A stretch of 64,000 nucleotides of DNA from Desulfovibrio ferrophilus (GTDB lineage: Bacteria; Desulfobacterota; Desulfovibrionia; Desulfovibrionales; Desulfovibrionaceae), in assembly GCF_003966735.1 (NCBI RefSeq), contig NZ_AP017378.1, positions 124,001 through 188,000 of the forward strand, given 5' to 3'. The position numbers and the translations under genes are program-made. Numbering within the stretch: position 1 is the first letter of the stretch; each line of letters begins with the position of its first letter. The notes beneath the pieces were generated by a model that worked only from the letters and a program-made list of their open reading frames with translations, ran no database searches and had not been told where the DNA came from. Shown here in pieces: positions 42,644-54,000 of this stretch.

Positions 42644-45439
42644 ATGTTTTTGAGTAACAATGAATCCAACTCCCGCAAGACGCTTATTGCTCTGTTCGTC
42701 GTTGCTCTGCTGGCCGGATTTGGTGTCTTTTATCTGTTCCGTTCCGTCGCTGTGCGCCATGCCGAGGGCCTTCAAGCCGAGATGCATCTTCGTCTGCGTC
42801 AGAACGTGAGTCTTGCTGCCAATATTACAGCGCCGATCCGAGAGGATTTGAATAAAGGGAGAATTCCCCTGGCTGCCGCACGTGAGAAGGCCAGAAATCT
42901 TGTGGCCAGTATGATTTTTGAAGGCTTCGAAGATCTTGGCGATATTTTCATGGTGGATTTCACAGGGACTGTGATTGCTCACCCGCTACGGCTTGACTTG
43001 GTGGGGACCAACCTGTGGGACCACCAGGACGGTAAGGGATTGTATGTGGTGAGGGAATCCGTTCGCCTGGCCCGTGAGCGCGACAGCGGTTTCCTGACGT
43101 ATCAATTCCGGCGGTCGGATGGCGAGCCCTTCGAGGAAAAGCTGGCCTACATTCAAAATTTACCAGGACTCGATAGCTATTTGGGCGCAGGACTCTGGAT
43201 GGGGCAGATACAGCGGACCCAAGAACGTTTTACGCGCATTGCCGGTGCAATGGCATTTCTGGTCTTTGGCCTAGGCATGATTCCAGTGGGCATTGCCATG
43301 CGTGGAAGCATTCAGCGTCAGCGGCTTCTGAATGTTGAAATGAGCGAGAGAGCCTTGGCTCAGTCCCTGTTCAAATCCAGTGAGTCTCGCCTGAGAGCGG
43401 TCTTTGAAGCTGCGGATGATGTGGCATTCGTGCTTGCTGACATGGAAGGGGCCATGGGGCGGATTGTGGAGCTTAGTCCTGGAGCCGTGAAAATGTTCGG
43501 CTATCACAGGAGTGAATCGCTGGGCCGTGACCTCTCGATGTTGTTCACCCGCTCGGAGGCCAGAACCTTGGCTGAGGGCATGGAGAGCATCAGGTTGGGG
43601 CATGGATTGCCAGGGCGGGAACGAGTCATGGTTCGCCGTGTGGGTGAAAGCTTTCCGGCCTTGTGCAGTGTGCACCCTGTTGCTGATGGTGACGGCAAGG
43701 TCACGGGCGTTCTGGTGGCCTGCGTCGATATCACCGCGCGTAAGCACTCCGAAAGCATTACCTATCTCATGTATCGTATCGCCAACCTGGTGGGTGTTAC
43801 CCGCGATTTGGGGCATTTGTACCAGAGCATTCATGGCATCATCAAAGACGCTCTGGGAGCCAATAATTTTTTCATTGGCTTGATGGATGAAAACAATGAC
43901 CGCCTGGTGTTTCCTTATTTTGAAGATGAGGTGGACGGAGGCATTTTTGAAATCCCACAGGTCAGCACGACGGATTCTCCGAGTCTGGCCGTGCATGTCA
44001 TGCGCACAGGCCAGCCCCTGATCATCACCAAGGAGCAAAAGCTCAATGGCCTGTATGGGATCAAGCCTCTCGGGTCTCTGTCTGAGATTTGGCTGGGGGT
44101 GCCACTGCGAATCAAGGGCCGAGTTATCGGGGTTATGGGTATTCAGGACTATCATGATCAGGATGCCTTCAGTTCCGATGATGTGGATCTGATGCTTGCC
44201 ATTTCACATCAGGTCGCCATGGCCATTGAGCGCAAGACCAGTGATGAGGCTTTGCTTGAGGCCCGATTGGCTGCGGAAACGGCCTCGCAGAGCAAGAGTG
44301 AATTTTTGGCGAACATGAGTCACGAAATTCGTACCCCCTTGAATGGCATCCTAGGGATGGCGGAGTTGACCCTGGCTTCCGATTTGGATGGGGAGCAGCG
44401 TGATAATCTTGAGATGCTTCGGGATTCCGGGCAGGCACTGCTCAGGGTTCTCAACGATATTCTGGATATTTCAAAAATCGAAGCGGGCAAGTTGGAACTC
44501 ATGCAGGAAGAATTCAGCCTGAGCGAGCTTGTGGCTTCGGTGGATCAGATTTTTTCCGTACAGGTCCGCCGCAAGGGGATTCAGCTGGAGTGGTTTGTCG
44601 ATTCCGAACTTCCCGATCAGTTGGTTGGTGATTCCGGGCGTTTACGACAGGTGCTCGTCAACCTCGTGGGCAACGCCGTGAAGTTTACGGACCAGGGCCG
44701 CGTTACCGTCCGGGTGGAGCAGGGCTCCATCGTTTTCGGAAATGGGGCAATGGTGCCGGATGCCCCTCTGACTTGTCGTTTCCTGGTCAAGGATACGGGT
44801 TGCGGCATTCCCTCTGACCAGTTGGATAAGGTCTTTGATAGTTTTACTCAGGTCGATGGCTCCATGACACGGCGTTATCAGGGAACCGGGCTTGGACTGG
44901 CTATTTCGCGCAGGCTGGCGGAGATGATGGGCGGGGGTATTAAGGCCAGCAGTGTGCCCGATAATGGTTCCAGTTTTGAGTTTACGGCCGTGGTTCATGT
45001 CGGCCAGGGCAAGGATGATTTGGTCATGGCTGGGCCTGCTGCTTCTGCGAAGTCGCTTCGGGTGTTGCTGGCCGAAGACAACAAGGTCAACCGCCTGTTT
45101 GCACAGCGCGTTCTTGAGAATGGTGGGCATACGGTTCAGGCTGTGGAAACCGGTCAAAAGGCCATTGCATGTCTTGCTGAATCCAGGTTCGATGTTGTGT
45201 TGATGGATATTCAAATGCCGGGCATGGATGGTATGGAAGCCACGCGTCGTATTCGTGATGGCGAAGCGGGTGAGGATAACCGCGATATCCCCATTGTTGC
45301 CATGACCGCTCACGCCATGAAGGGAGATCGTGAGCGATTTCTCGGGGCGGGAATGAGCAATTATATCTCCAAACCCGTGAAGCCGGAGCACATCGATGCC
45401 GTCCTGGGCTCGTTATCTGTTGGACCCCATGACGATTGA
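42644..45439 (+). CDS. membrane hybrid histidine kinase (Cache-PAS-GAF-HisKA-HATPase-REC)
   Basis: A 931-residue sensor. TM1 (about 10-30), a periplasmic Cache-type domain (about 35-190, [15 protein letters not shown] and YLGAGLWMG) and TM2 (about 200-222) are followed by PAS (about 240-365), GAF (about 380-530), HisKA with [20 protein letters not shown], HATPase ([26 protein letters not shown]) and a C-terminal receiver with Asp in [13 protein letters not shown]. All catalytic motifs are intact. It lacks an Hpt domain, so a separate phosphotransferase, such as the one at 33077, could complete a phosphorelay. Confidence 0.94.
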   Translation: MFLSNNESNSRKTLIALFVVALLAGFGVFYLFRSVAVRHAEGLQAEMHLRLRQNVSLAANITAPIREDLNKGRIPLAAAREKARNLVASMIFEGFEDLGDIFMVDFTGTVIAHPLRLDLVGTNLWDHQDGKGLYVVRESVRLARERDSGFLTYQFRRSDGEPFEEKLAYIQNLPGLDSYLGAGLWMGQIQRTQERFTRIAGAMAFLVFGLGMIPVGIAMRGSIQRQRLLNVEMSERALAQSLFKSSESRLRAVFEAADDVAFVLADMEGAMGRIVELSPGAVKMFGYHRSESLGRDLSMLFTRSEARTLAEGMESIRLGHGLPGRERVMVRRVGESFPALCSVHPVADGDGKVTGVLVACVDITARKHSESITYLMYRIANLVGVTRDLGHLYQSIHGIIKDALGANNFFIGLMDENNDRLVFPYFEDEVDGGIFEIPQVSTTDSPSLAVHVMRTGQPLIITKEQKLNGLYGIKPLGSLSEIWLGVPLRIKGRVIGVMGIQDYHDQDAFSSDDVDLMLAISHQVAMAIERKTSDEALLEARLAAETASQSKSEFLANMSHEIRTPLNGILGMAELTLASDLDGEQRDNLEMLRDSGQALLRVLNDILDISKIEAGKLELMQEEFSLSELVASVDQIFSVQVRRKGIQLEWFVDSELPDQLVGDSGRLRQVLVNLVGNAVKFTDQGRVTVRVEQGSIVFGNGAMVPDAPLTCRFLVKDTGCGIPSDQLDKVFDSFTQVDGSMTRRYQGTGLGLAISRRLAEMMGGGIKASSVPDNGSSFEFTAVVHVGQGKDDLVMAGPAASAKSLRVLLAEDNKVNRLFAQRVLENGGHTVQAVETGQKAIACLAESRFDVVLMDIQMPGMDGMEATRRIRDGEAGEDNRDIPIVAMTAHAMKGDRERFLGAGMSNYISKPVKPEHIDAVLGSLSVGPHDD

Positions 45440-45546
45440 CAGCCCATCGGCGTCCGGGCTAGTCTGATTTCTATCTAGAAAGTTCATATTTTTTAATAAG
45501 CTGTGCGTTGAGCAGCATCCCTGGTTCGTTGCGCGAGGAGTCAGCA

Positions 45547-46056
45547 ATGGTCGATAATCAAATGCAGGAGCGAACGCAGTATTTGAGTTTCGTTCTTGAT
45601 AGTGAATTGTATGCGTTGGACATTGCCAAGGTCCGGGAAGTTCTTGAATTTCAGAGAGTGACCCGCATTCCCAACGCTCCTGCCTTCATGAGTGGGGTGA
45701 TCAACCTGCGGGGCCACGCCGTCCCTGTGGTGGACCTGCGGCTCAAGTTCGATATGGAAGCCACGGTGCGCACGGTGGACACCTGTGTGATCATCGTTGT
45801 TGTCGTCATGGATGGAGAGGAAGTGGTGTTGGGAGCACTGGCGGATTCGGTGCGCGAAGTGGTCGAATTGACGGATGATGAAGTCAAGTCGGCACCGAAG
45901 TTGGGCACCGGCATCAACGCCGAGTTTATTCAGGGCATGGCCCGTCAGGATGATCGCTTCATGATGATTCTGGAGATTGATCGCGTGTTTTCGGCCAGCG
46001 AATTGGCCATTGTTCAGGCCAAGGGCGGGATGTCTGGGGATGATCCCGAGGCCTGA
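45547..46056 (+). CDS. cheW: CheW chemotaxis coupling protein
   Basis: A 169-residue adaptor linking chemoreceptors to the CheA kinase. It shows the full CheW fold: YLSFVLDSELYALDIAKVRE, FMSGVINLRGHAVPVVDLR and ALADSVREVVELTDDEVKSA. The ATG at 45547 is preceded by GAGGAG and fits the family's usual start. No cheA or receptor gene adjoins, so it is an isolated cheW. A terminator follows. Confidence 0.94.
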   Translation: MVDNQMQERTQYLSFVLDSELYALDIAKVREVLEFQRVTRIPNAPAFMSGVINLRGHAVPVVDLRLKFDMEATVRTVDTCVIIVVVVMDGEEVVLGALADSVREVVELTDDEVKSAPKLGTGINAEFIQGMARQDDRFMMILEIDRVFSASELAIVQAKGGMSGDDPEA

Positions 46057-46076
46057 TGCCCATCTCTATCGACAAG

Positions 46077-46112
46077 AAAAGGCCGCTGTCCTCATGGATG
46101 GCGGCCTTTTAA
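46077..46112 (+). terminator. terminator after cheW
   Basis: AAAAGGCCGC (46077-46086) and GCGGCCTTTT (46101-46110) form a stem ending in T's. It can also act on the convergent gene at 46131. Confidence 0.85.
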
Positions 46113-46130
46113 TGCTTCTAGCAGTCGGGG

Positions 46131-47090
46131 TCAGTGAGTGGTTTGTTCGGCCTTCTTGAGCAGCTTCACGATCTCCAGGGGTTCTCCCCGTGACGGATCT
46201 CGCTCCAGGGCCAGGGCATCAGTGGGGCAGGCATTGACGCAGATGCCACAGCCCATGCATTGAGCCGGGTCCAGGCGGGTTAAGCCATCCTTGGTTGTCA
46301 GGGCGTGGAATTGGCACTTTTGGGCGCAGACGCCACACCCCTTGCAGAGTTCTTCGTCTATCACGGCGACATACCCCGAAGAACAGAGCATTGGGATGCC
46401 GTTGCGTTGAGCCTGCATAGCGCCGCAGCAACAGTCGCAGCAATTGCAGATGGCGTAGAACCTCTCCAGAATGGCTTCCTTGAAAAAGGCGTGGTGCACA
46501 TGTCCGCGCTTGTCTTCTTCTTCCAGAATTCGCACGGCCTCATCCTGATCAATCAAGCGAGCCTTGTCGGCATGGTGCTCAAGCATGAAGCTGGCAAAGG
46601 GCTCGCCTACAATGAGACAGACGTCCAGCGGTTCGCAGGGGTTTTCCTGTGCGCTTCTGCATGGGCATTTCAGAAGTACGATCCGTTCCGGGTTCTTGAG
46701 AATGATGGAGCGGGCTTTCTTGTAAGGGATGATCCGCTCCAGGTCTGGGATTTCGATGTCCCGCTTGATGCTGATGAGCTGTTTGATTTCTTCCAGGGGC
46801 ATGGCCTTGCCATGATAGGAGTCGGCCCAGGAGACTGTGTCTGAATCCTTGTCTGGATGTGGATAGGTGGGATAGATTTTGGTCGCCAAGTTGGCCAGTG
46901 GCTCGAACAGCTTCTGCATGGGGTGCCGGCCAATTCCCACCGAGATGTAGAAATAGGTCCAGCGACCATAGATGTAGCCGTGCAGTTTTTCCAGCCAGGA
47001 GTATCCGGGGATACGTTCGGCTTCTTTGATGAAAGCGACGGTGGAGCGTCGAGCCGGGAGTTTTTCGAGAAGAGCTGACAGTTTCATCAT
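46131..47090 (-). CDS. Cys-rich ferredoxin-type protein
   Basis: A 319-residue protein with no signal peptide. The N-terminal 150 residues are unlike known domains (GRWTYFYISVGIGRHPMQKL). Next come the Cys-rich stretches CPCRSAQENPCEP and NCCDCCCGAM, then two C-terminal [4Fe-4S] motifs, CKGCGVCAQKCQF and CMGCGICVNACP. The middle Cys groups probably bind a further cofactor. I place the start at 47090 (MMKLSALLEK), with GGAG eight bases upstream; 47108 is also possible. It is co-directional with the upstream marR gene and may be an electron carrier whose expression that regulator controls. Confidence 0.82.
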   Translation of the reverse strand: MMKLSALLEKLPARRSTVAFIKEAERIPGYSWLEKLHGYIYGRWTYFYISVGIGRHPMQKLFEPLANLATKIYPTYPHPDKDSDTVSWADSYHGKAMPLEEIKQLISIKRDIEIPDLERIIPYKKARSIILKNPERIVLLKCPCRSAQENPCEPLDVCLIVGEPFASFMLEHHADKARLIDQDEAVRILEEEDKRGHVHHAFFKEAILERFYAICNCCDCCCGAMQAQRNGIPMLCSSGYVAVIDEELCKGCGVCAQKCQFHALTTKDGLTRLDPAQCMGCGICVNACPTDALALERDPSRGEPLEIVKLLKKAEQTTH

Positions 47091-47165
47091 GTGCCATTCT
47101 CCATGCATGATGCCGTGGTTGTCAGTCCCGATAGGGGCCTGGTTCAGGCAGCCTCGGTGCCCAAC

Positions 47166-47660
47166 TCAACTTGCTGCTTCACGAATCCGTGCCAATAGCG
47201 AGGCCAGGGATTTGCGTTTGGCTTCGGGCAGAGCGGAACCCACGTCCTGAAGTGCTGCGAAGAATTCCGGGGCCAATTGCAGTAGGTGTTCGCGCCCGAT
47301 TCGTTTGAGGTGCACGGTGATTTTGCGGCGGTCGTGCTTGTCGGCACGGCGCTCTACAAATTCTTTTTGCTCCAACCCATCGAGCAGGCCAGTCATGGTG
47401 GCTCTGGTCACACCAGCGCTGCTGGCCAATTCCGACGGGGTCAGGCTCCAGTCCGATGCCGTGAGCAACAGGGCCAGCACCGTGAATCGCCCTTCGGAAA
47501 TCTGATCACGGAAGAACTTTTCGTGCAGATGCATGCGCATGGCTGCGGCAGTCTGGAGGATATCCAGCCCGGTGGCTACGGCGGATTCATCCTGATTATC
47601 CAAGCGTTTGGTCAGGGCCAGAAGTGCTTCGTATTTCGGTGTGTTGGATTGTATTCCCAT
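47166..47660 (-). CDS. MarR family transcriptional regulator
   Basis: A 164-residue winged-helix regulator. The DNA-binding part contains LTPSELASSAGVTRATMTGL and the wing VERRADKHDRRKITVHL, the hallmark DxRxxxxxLT-like segment. The start at 47660 has AGGAGT upstream. It is divergent from the glutamate dehydrogenase gene and upstream of the Cys-rich ferredoxin; an operator-like palindrome lies 25 bases before its start. It is a likely repressor of itself and possibly of both neighbours. Confidence 0.92.
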   Translation of the reverse strand: MGIQSNTPKYEALLALTKRLDNQDESAVATGLDILQTAAAMRMHLHEKFFRDQISEGRFTVLALLLTASDWSLTPSELASSAGVTRATMTGLLDGLEQKEFVERRADKHDRRKITVHLKRIGREHLLQLAPEFFAALQDVGSALPEAKRKSLASLLARIREAAS

Positions 47661-47684
47661 GGGTGACTCCTTGTTGTTAACTGT

Positions 47685-47697
47685 CCTTATTGTAAGG
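47685..47697. promoter_or_regulatory. candidate MarR operator
   Basis: CCTTATTGTAAGG is a perfect 5+3+5 palindrome in the divergent region between marR and the glutamate dehydrogenase gene, close enough to marR to block its promoter. Confidence 0.4.
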
Positions 47698-47901
47698 GGG
47701 CAAATTATTAAGGTCAAGGGAAGGCCCTGACAAACAAATCCTGTGACGTCTTCAGTGGTGCAAAATAATGGGAAAACAGTTGTCCTTGAGAGCTGAAAAG
47801 ATATACATTCTAGAGGACTAATATCTGATGCCATACCACGCGCATGGCGGAATACTGGCCGGGTTCGAAACCGGCACAACCCATAGAACGGAGGAGCGGG
47901 T

Positions 47902-50900
47902 ATGTCCGATCCCTCGAACAGATCAAATGAAGCAATTCCTGATGCCGATCAAATTCTTGGAGAGGTTCGCGACAGTTTGTCCTCGGCGGCCAACCAGATG
48001 GTGCCCTGGTTCTATCGCGAGATGCCGGAATATTATTTTCGGACGCATGATCGGGTGGAACAGGTCGCCCATTTGCACGCACTTGTTTCGGGGCAGGCTA
48101 CAGCCGAAGGGCATGTGCTGTCCCTGAAGAGCCCCTGTGGAACCAAGGTGACGTACATTTCTCCGGGTGGTGGCATGGATGCTCTGAACGGTGTTATCGC
48201 TCAGTTGAGCCACGAATCCATTCTGAACGCCAGAATGTACGCCAGCCATGACCGGCAACTCCGGCTGGATTCCTTTATTCTTGATCCTCAGGGAAGAGTG
48301 GATCGAGAGAGTGTGAATTTTCATCATGCCGTGGAGCAGACCAGAGCCAGCGGGCTGCTGTCCGTAGAAGACGTTGAGGAATTCGGTGAGTTTCTGGCAA
48401 CTGCCACTGGCGACTGCGTGGACAAGTTCGAGATTGAAAGGGCGGTGCGCCATTTCGAAATCTATCGCCGCATCAAGAACTCCGATCGGGTCCATGTGAG
48501 CCTGGAGAAGGATATCTACCCTGGTTTGTGTCGGATCATCGTTTCCATGATGAATCCGCCCAGCCATGGGGCATTGTTGACCATGAATCGGATTTTGGGC
48601 CGGTCTGGTGCGGAAGTGGAACGGGCCTATCTGGATGTTTACGATACTCCGGGCCAGGCGTTGGGAATCATGAGCTTTTATGTCACCCAGGAAGGCTTCA
48701 CTGCGTTGGGAGATGCCACGCGTTGGGCTGCCCTTGCCGGAGAGTTGCAGGCCGTGAAGTGGTTTGCCTCGGGCCATACCTTGGAGACATTTGCCGATGA
48801 GGAAGGCATGAGCGTGCACCAGGTCATGTTCCTTATGGCCGCTGCCGAGTTTGCGCATCAGTTCCTGCTCAAAAAGGATCCTTATGCGTATACTTCGGCA
48901 AACATCGTTCATGCCGTACTGACCAACCGCAAGGCTGCTTGGGCCGTGCTGAAGTATTTTGAAGCACGTTTTGACCCTGACGATTCAGACAGAGAAGGAA
49001 CTTCGCGCCAACTCCTGGAGCAATGCCGTCAACTGCGGCAATCCATGGGTGACGATATTGTTGCCGATACCTTCGCGGCCATGGAAACCTTCGTCAGCCA
49101 CACGCTGCGAACTAATTACTATATTGCCAACCGTTTTGGGCTGTCGTTCCGCATGGATCCCATGGTGCTGGATCATTTGCCCCGCAAGCAGGGGTTGCGT
49201 CAGGACAGCAACAGCCGTCCCTATGGGTTCTTCTTTTTCCAAGGGGCACATTTTCAGGGGTTCCATGTGCGCTATCGCGAGATGGCGCGTGGGGGTGTGC
49301 GGGTGGTGCCCACACGTACTCAGGAACAGTTCGAGTTGGAATCCAATCGCCTGTTTGATGAGGTCACGGCCCTGGCCCATTCGCAACAACACAAGAACAA
49401 GGATATTCCCGAAGGCGGTTCCAAGGCCGTCATTCTGCTCGGGCCGTTGGGAGACATCGATCTGGCCGTGAAGTCCATGACCAATTCGCTGTTGGATATC
49501 ATTGTGTCTGATGGTGATAGCCCGACCCTGCCAAGGGTGGTGGATTATATCGGACACGAGGAGATCATCTACCTTGGACCGGACGAAAATATCACCACGG
49601 ACCATATTCGTTGGATTGTGGCCCGTGCCGCCAAGCGCGGATACCGTTGGCCCTCGGCATACATGAGTTCCAAGCCGGAGACAGGGATCAACCACAAGGT
49701 CTATGGCGTCACGAGCCTGGGAGTGATGGTCTTTGCCGAAGAAATTCTGAAGCTGCTCGGCATTGATCCGTTCAAGGAGTCATTCAGCGTTAAGTTCACG
49801 GGCGGGACACGCGGGGACGTGGCCTCCAATGCCATGCGCATCCTGATCCGTGATTATGGCGAGAATGCACGTATTCTGGCGGCCACGGATGGACACGGGG
49901 CTCTCTATGACCCGGATGGTCTGGACCACGGGGAGCTTTTGCGCTTGTCCGATGCGGTGCTTGGAGTCTCCGAGTTCGATAAGTCCAAGCTCAAGGGGCA
50001 GGGGGCGTTTGTCGTCAGCACTGCCGATCCTGATGGCGCGCATCTGAGAGATACCCTGCATAACACCGTGCAGGCGGATCTGTTCATCCCCTCTGGGGGA
50101 AGACCGGATACCATCAACGAAAAGAATTGGCAGGAATTTCTGCTTGAGGATGGAACTCCATCGGCCAAGGCCATCGTGGAAGGGGCCAATATCTTCATTT
50201 CCGATCCGGCCAGGGACAGGCTCCAGGAAAAGGGTGTCCTGATTTTGCACGGAGCCTCTGCAAACAAGACGGGTGTGATTTGTTCCTCCTACGAGATCCT
50301 GGCAGGGCTTGCCATGAGCGAACAGGAGTTTCTGGCTGAAAAGGATGAGTATGTCTCCCAGGTTCTGGGTATCCTGCGGGAGCGGGCACGAGCCGAAGCG
50401 CGGTTGATCATTCGCGAGTACAAGTCCTGCGGCGGATGCCGACCCATGACCGAGATTTCCATGGATCTGTCCAAGGAGATCAATACACTGGCCGATCTGA
50501 TCGACGTCGGCTTGAAGGAACGCTATCCCACTGCCCAGGCTCTGCGTGAGGATTCGGAACTGTACGCGTTGTTGTTGGCCTACTGCCCGAGATTGCTGGC
50601 GGAGCGCTATGCCGACAGGCTGATCGAGCGGGTGCCGTTATCCCATCTGCGGGCTCTGCTGGCGGCGTTCTCGGCCTCTCGCTCGGTGTATGCTGAAGGC
50701 ATTGGCTGGTTGCGGGGGCTTACGGCCGTGCACGATGTGAACGAGGTTGTGCATGCCTACTTGCGTCAGGAAAAGCGCCTGGCCGGATACATCGAGGGAT
50801 TGGTCAAAAGTGATGCTCCCGGTCGTGAGGAAATTTCCAGAATCCTGCTCGCCACGGGGCGCAAGTACCTGACGGGGCGTGATCTGGGAATGGAACCCGA

Positions 50901-50904
50901 TTAG
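47902..50904 (+). CDS. large NAD-specific glutamate dehydrogenase
   Basis: A 1000-residue member of the large (about 115 kDa) NAD-dependent glutamate dehydrogenases, which oxidise glutamate to 2-oxoglutarate and ammonium. The catalytic domain starts near residue 450: MARGGVRVVPTRTQEQFELE, then the Lys of IPEGGSKAVILLG, YLGPDENITTDHIRW, and the nucleotide-binding region around VKFTGGTRGDVASNAMRILI. The N-terminal 400 residues are regulatory. The start is preceded by GGAGGAG. It is divergent from marR. With the kor and succinyl-CoA synthetase genes nearby it forms a plausible glutamate fermentation route. Confidence 0.93.
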   Translation: MSDPSNRSNEAIPDADQILGEVRDSLSSAANQMVPWFYREMPEYYFRTHDRVEQVAHLHALVSGQATAEGHVLSLKSPCGTKVTYISPGGGMDALNGVIAQLSHESILNARMYASHDRQLRLDSFILDPQGRVDRESVNFHHAVEQTRASGLLSVEDVEEFGEFLATATGDCVDKFEIERAVRHFEIYRRIKNSDRVHVSLEKDIYPGLCRIIVSMMNPPSHGALLTMNRILGRSGAEVERAYLDVYDTPGQALGIMSFYVTQEGFTALGDATRWAALAGELQAVKWFASGHTLETFADEEGMSVHQVMFLMAAAEFAHQFLLKKDPYAYTSANIVHAVLTNRKAAWAVLKYFEARFDPDDSDREGTSRQLLEQCRQLRQSMGDDIVADTFAAMETFVSHTLRTNYYIANRFGLSFRMDPMVLDHLPRKQGLRQDSNSRPYGFFFFQGAHFQGFHVRYREMARGGVRVVPTRTQEQFELESNRLFDEVTALAHSQQHKNKDIPEGGSKAVILLGPLGDIDLAVKSMTNSLLDIIVSDGDSPTLPRVVDYIGHEEIIYLGPDENITTDHIRWIVARAAKRGYRWPSAYMSSKPETGINHKVYGVTSLGVMVFAEEILKLLGIDPFKESFSVKFTGGTRGDVASNAMRILIRDYGENARILAATDGHGALYDPDGLDHGELLRLSDAVLGVSEFDKSKLKGQGAFVVSTADPDGAHLRDTLHNTVQADLFIPSGGRPDTINEKNWQEFLLEDGTPSAKAIVEGANIFISDPARDRLQEKGVLILHGASANKTGVICSSYEILAGLAMSEQEFLAEKDEYVSQVLGILRERARAEARLIIREYKSCGGCRPMTEISMDLSKEINTLADLIDVGLKERYPTAQALREDSELYALLLAYCPRLLAERYADRLIERVPLSHLRALLAAFSASRSVYAEGIGWLRGLTAVHDVNEVVHAYLRQEKRLAGYIEGLVKSDAPGREEISRILLATGRKYLTGRDLGMEPD

Positions 50905-50956
50905 GAGCTGGCTTCAGATTCAATGTTCGTTCGGCTCACCATTGAACATTCAAGAA

Positions 50957-50995
50957 AGGCCCCCCGCAACGTCTGTTGCGGGGGGCTGTATTTAT
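50957..50995 (+). terminator. terminator of the glutamate dehydrogenase gene
   Basis: GGCCCCCCGCAAC and GTTGCGGGGGGCT form a 12-13-bp stem followed by GTATTTAT. It lies between convergent genes. Confidence 0.85.
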
Positions 50996-51054
50996 ACGAG
51001 GAAGGCGCTTGACTGTTGGTGGAGCAGTTCGCGCTGCTGGGTGCCTGACGTCCA

Positions 51055-54000
51055 TTACTGGAGCGTCAGGACCACGCCCATGGGGATCTGTTCGCCGTCC
51101 TTGGGGGTGGCCTCGCGCAGGAACACCCGCGCTGCATCCACTCCATTTCCAAGCAGCGCATCCTTGACCACAGAAGCCCGTTGCTTGGCCAACTCGAGGG
51201 CATCCTGATCCGTCGCTGCCACATGAGTGCGCAGCAACTGTTCCATTGTTTCAACTGGTTGGTCTTTCAGAAGGCCAAAGGCGTTGGTTTCCTTTTCGAA
51301 TTCGGCTGCGGCATAGGCTTCCTCCAGATACTTCGGATAGTCCTCGTCACTGAGGACCACATCGTCCACACTGGCCGGAGCCTGCCCGTCTTCCTGAAGT
51401 TCGAGGAATTTTGGTGTCTTGATGGCTCGCTGAAACCAAAGCTCTGTCAGAGCCGCACGGTCCGCTGCCGGGGAGGTCGTTCCCGCTATCTGTAGCTTCA
51501 GTCGTGGGCGCTCATTCAGGGCCTTGGTGATGGATTCCAGCTTGTCCTGCGAGTCCGCTCCCAATGCTGATAATCCGGGAGCCATGGTCAGAGCACTCAA
51601 GTCCTCACCGCCACCGAACATACTGCCAATGAGTGCAAAAGGTGAGGTGACGGCCTTGAACAGCAGGTTCAGTACTGCCTTGAAGATGACGGGACCCAAA
51701 TGGAATGTGGGGTCGTTCAGGTTGCCGCGCACGGGCACATCCAGTTGAACGTTGCCCGAGCGGTCAGCCAGCAGAGCCAAGGCCAGGGATAGCGGGATGC
51801 CCATGTCATCCGGGCTTTTCTGGTAGGTTCCCAGAGTGATGCTGCTTAGCTTGAATGTGTTGTCACTGGTGACCTCGGCGCCTTCAAGGATCGTGTTGAT
51901 GTCCAGAGACAACTGGCCCGTAGCCAGCGAGTAGGACATGAACTTGGACGTATAGGGAGACAGGGCCGTCAGGCCCATGTTCGTCAGGGTCAGATGGAGC
52001 TTCGGATTCATGCCAAGGTCCGTTGGCGAGGCTGAACCCTCCAGAATCAGCGGCGCGCTGCCGTCCACGGTTCCAGTTAGAGTCAGGGTGGCTTGGGGCG
52101 CGCCGGGGGTGGTGGAGATGTTATCCAGCCTGCCAGTCAGATTGCCCAGGGACGTTGAATAGGGTGGAGAGATGCCTTCGTCACGGAAAGAGATGACGCC
52201 CTCTTGGATTTCCAGACTGCCGAGGCTGAACTTGGTTTCCATCTGGGTCAGGCTTTGTGCCTGCGCGTTGGCTGGTTCCTGAGCCACTTTTGATTCTTTG
52301 TCCTCGGCTTTCGGGGATTGTTCCTCAGGTTCCGCCTGGGTGGGTGCCTTTTCGGGCAGGGGCTCTCCCGTAGCAGCTGAGGCAATGCGCGCCAAGTTCG
52401 AGATGCCATCCGCATTGAGGGCGGCGGCCAGTTCCGGTCCCTGGATCAGGGTCCGTTTGACGGTCAGGGCTTTCTTTTCCGCATCGTAGGTGATGGGGGA
52501 AATGTCCAACTGCTTCAGGGAGAGTGCCGGGGTTGCGTCGCCGGGTGCCGCCACGGATAAATTGCTGAGTTGGAATTTGCCGAGGGTGACCTTGATCGGA
52601 TCGGCCTCAAAGGCCAGCTCCGAGAGTGCAACGCCCTGGAGTGTACCGAATTGCCGGGCCGTTGCGGTTCCGCGCGCTGCGCTTAAGGAGGTGTCACTTA
52701 CGGTGATTGCCTGAAGCGTGCCCTTGGCGTTCAGGGCATCGATGGTTCCCTCCGTCAATTGGAGGGACTTCACATGGGCCGTGGCCCCTTTGCCGTCCTT
52801 GCGGCGCAGTCCGATGTCTTCAAGGGTGACATTTGTCTTGTCCAGTTCCAGAGATGTCTCATCCCCTGCCTGGAGCCTGTAGTTCAGGGTTGCGCTGGCT
52901 GTGCAGGACAGAAGTTCGGCAGGCAGAGCGCTGGCGTAGTAGGGGGCCAGGGTTGTGGTGTCGATGCTCTGGGCGGACAGCGAGCCGGAGGAGTTCAGGG
53001 TGGCCAGATCAAAGATTCCATCGGCAGTGAGCTGTTGCGGCCCACCCAATGCCACATCGAGCTTGAACTTCGCATCGCCTCCAGAGCTGTCCAGGTCGTC
53101 AACTCCCAGGTTCACCGGTCCGATGGAGGAAGAGAATTCCCGGGCCTTGTCCTGGAACAGAACCGACCCCTCCTGGAGTTCCACCCGTTGGACAATAACG
53201 GTGAAATTGCCTTGGTCCTCGCCTTTGTCATTTGCAGGTGCCGCTTCCTGATCTTGTTCAGATGCGGGAGGCATCAGTCCCAACCAGTTGAGTGTCCCTT
53301 GCTCGTCAAGGACAATGGAGGTTTTCGGGCTGCTCAGGCGAACGAGGCTGAGCCTCAGCAGGCGTTGGCGCAGGCTCAGCCCGCTGATGTCCACTGCGAG
53401 TTCATCGAAGCTCAGAAGAGGTTGCTTTTCGAGCTGCAAGGCAACGCCATTGGCCTGGGCCTGCCCCATGATGGAGAGTTGGGGAACCACCGTGCCACGT
53501 TGCTGGAAAACCAGGGACAGGTCGCAGGAGAGGGTTCCTGATTGCAGGACCGCCTGCCTGGGCAGGGGGACATAGGCCCAGTATTGAGTCAAATCCAGCT
53601 TGTCGAGATTGAAATGAAATTCCGTGCGCAGAGTGTCCTCGAATGGGCGGGTCCGCCCCTCCAAAGCCAGGGGCGTTCCGTTGAGGTTCGCCCGCAGGTA
53701 CGGTCGAACGTATTCACTCTTGTCGCTGGGCAGGGTGGATGTGAAGGGGATGGACAATTCAAGGTTTTCCACCTTGTGCTGTTTTCCCTTGGTCAGATCG
53801 TCAAAGACTATTGTGCCATTGGTGATGGAAAAGTTGCTGACTATGGCCGGGAACAGTCCGCCTCCATTTTCTGCCGGGGCTTCGGAACCGCCTTCGCCTC
53901 CGTTGAGCAGATCGGAGAAGTTGTACTGTCCATCTTTGCCTTGACTGATATGAACATAGGGCTGTTCCACAAGGACTTCATCCACCCCCACGGCAAGGCG

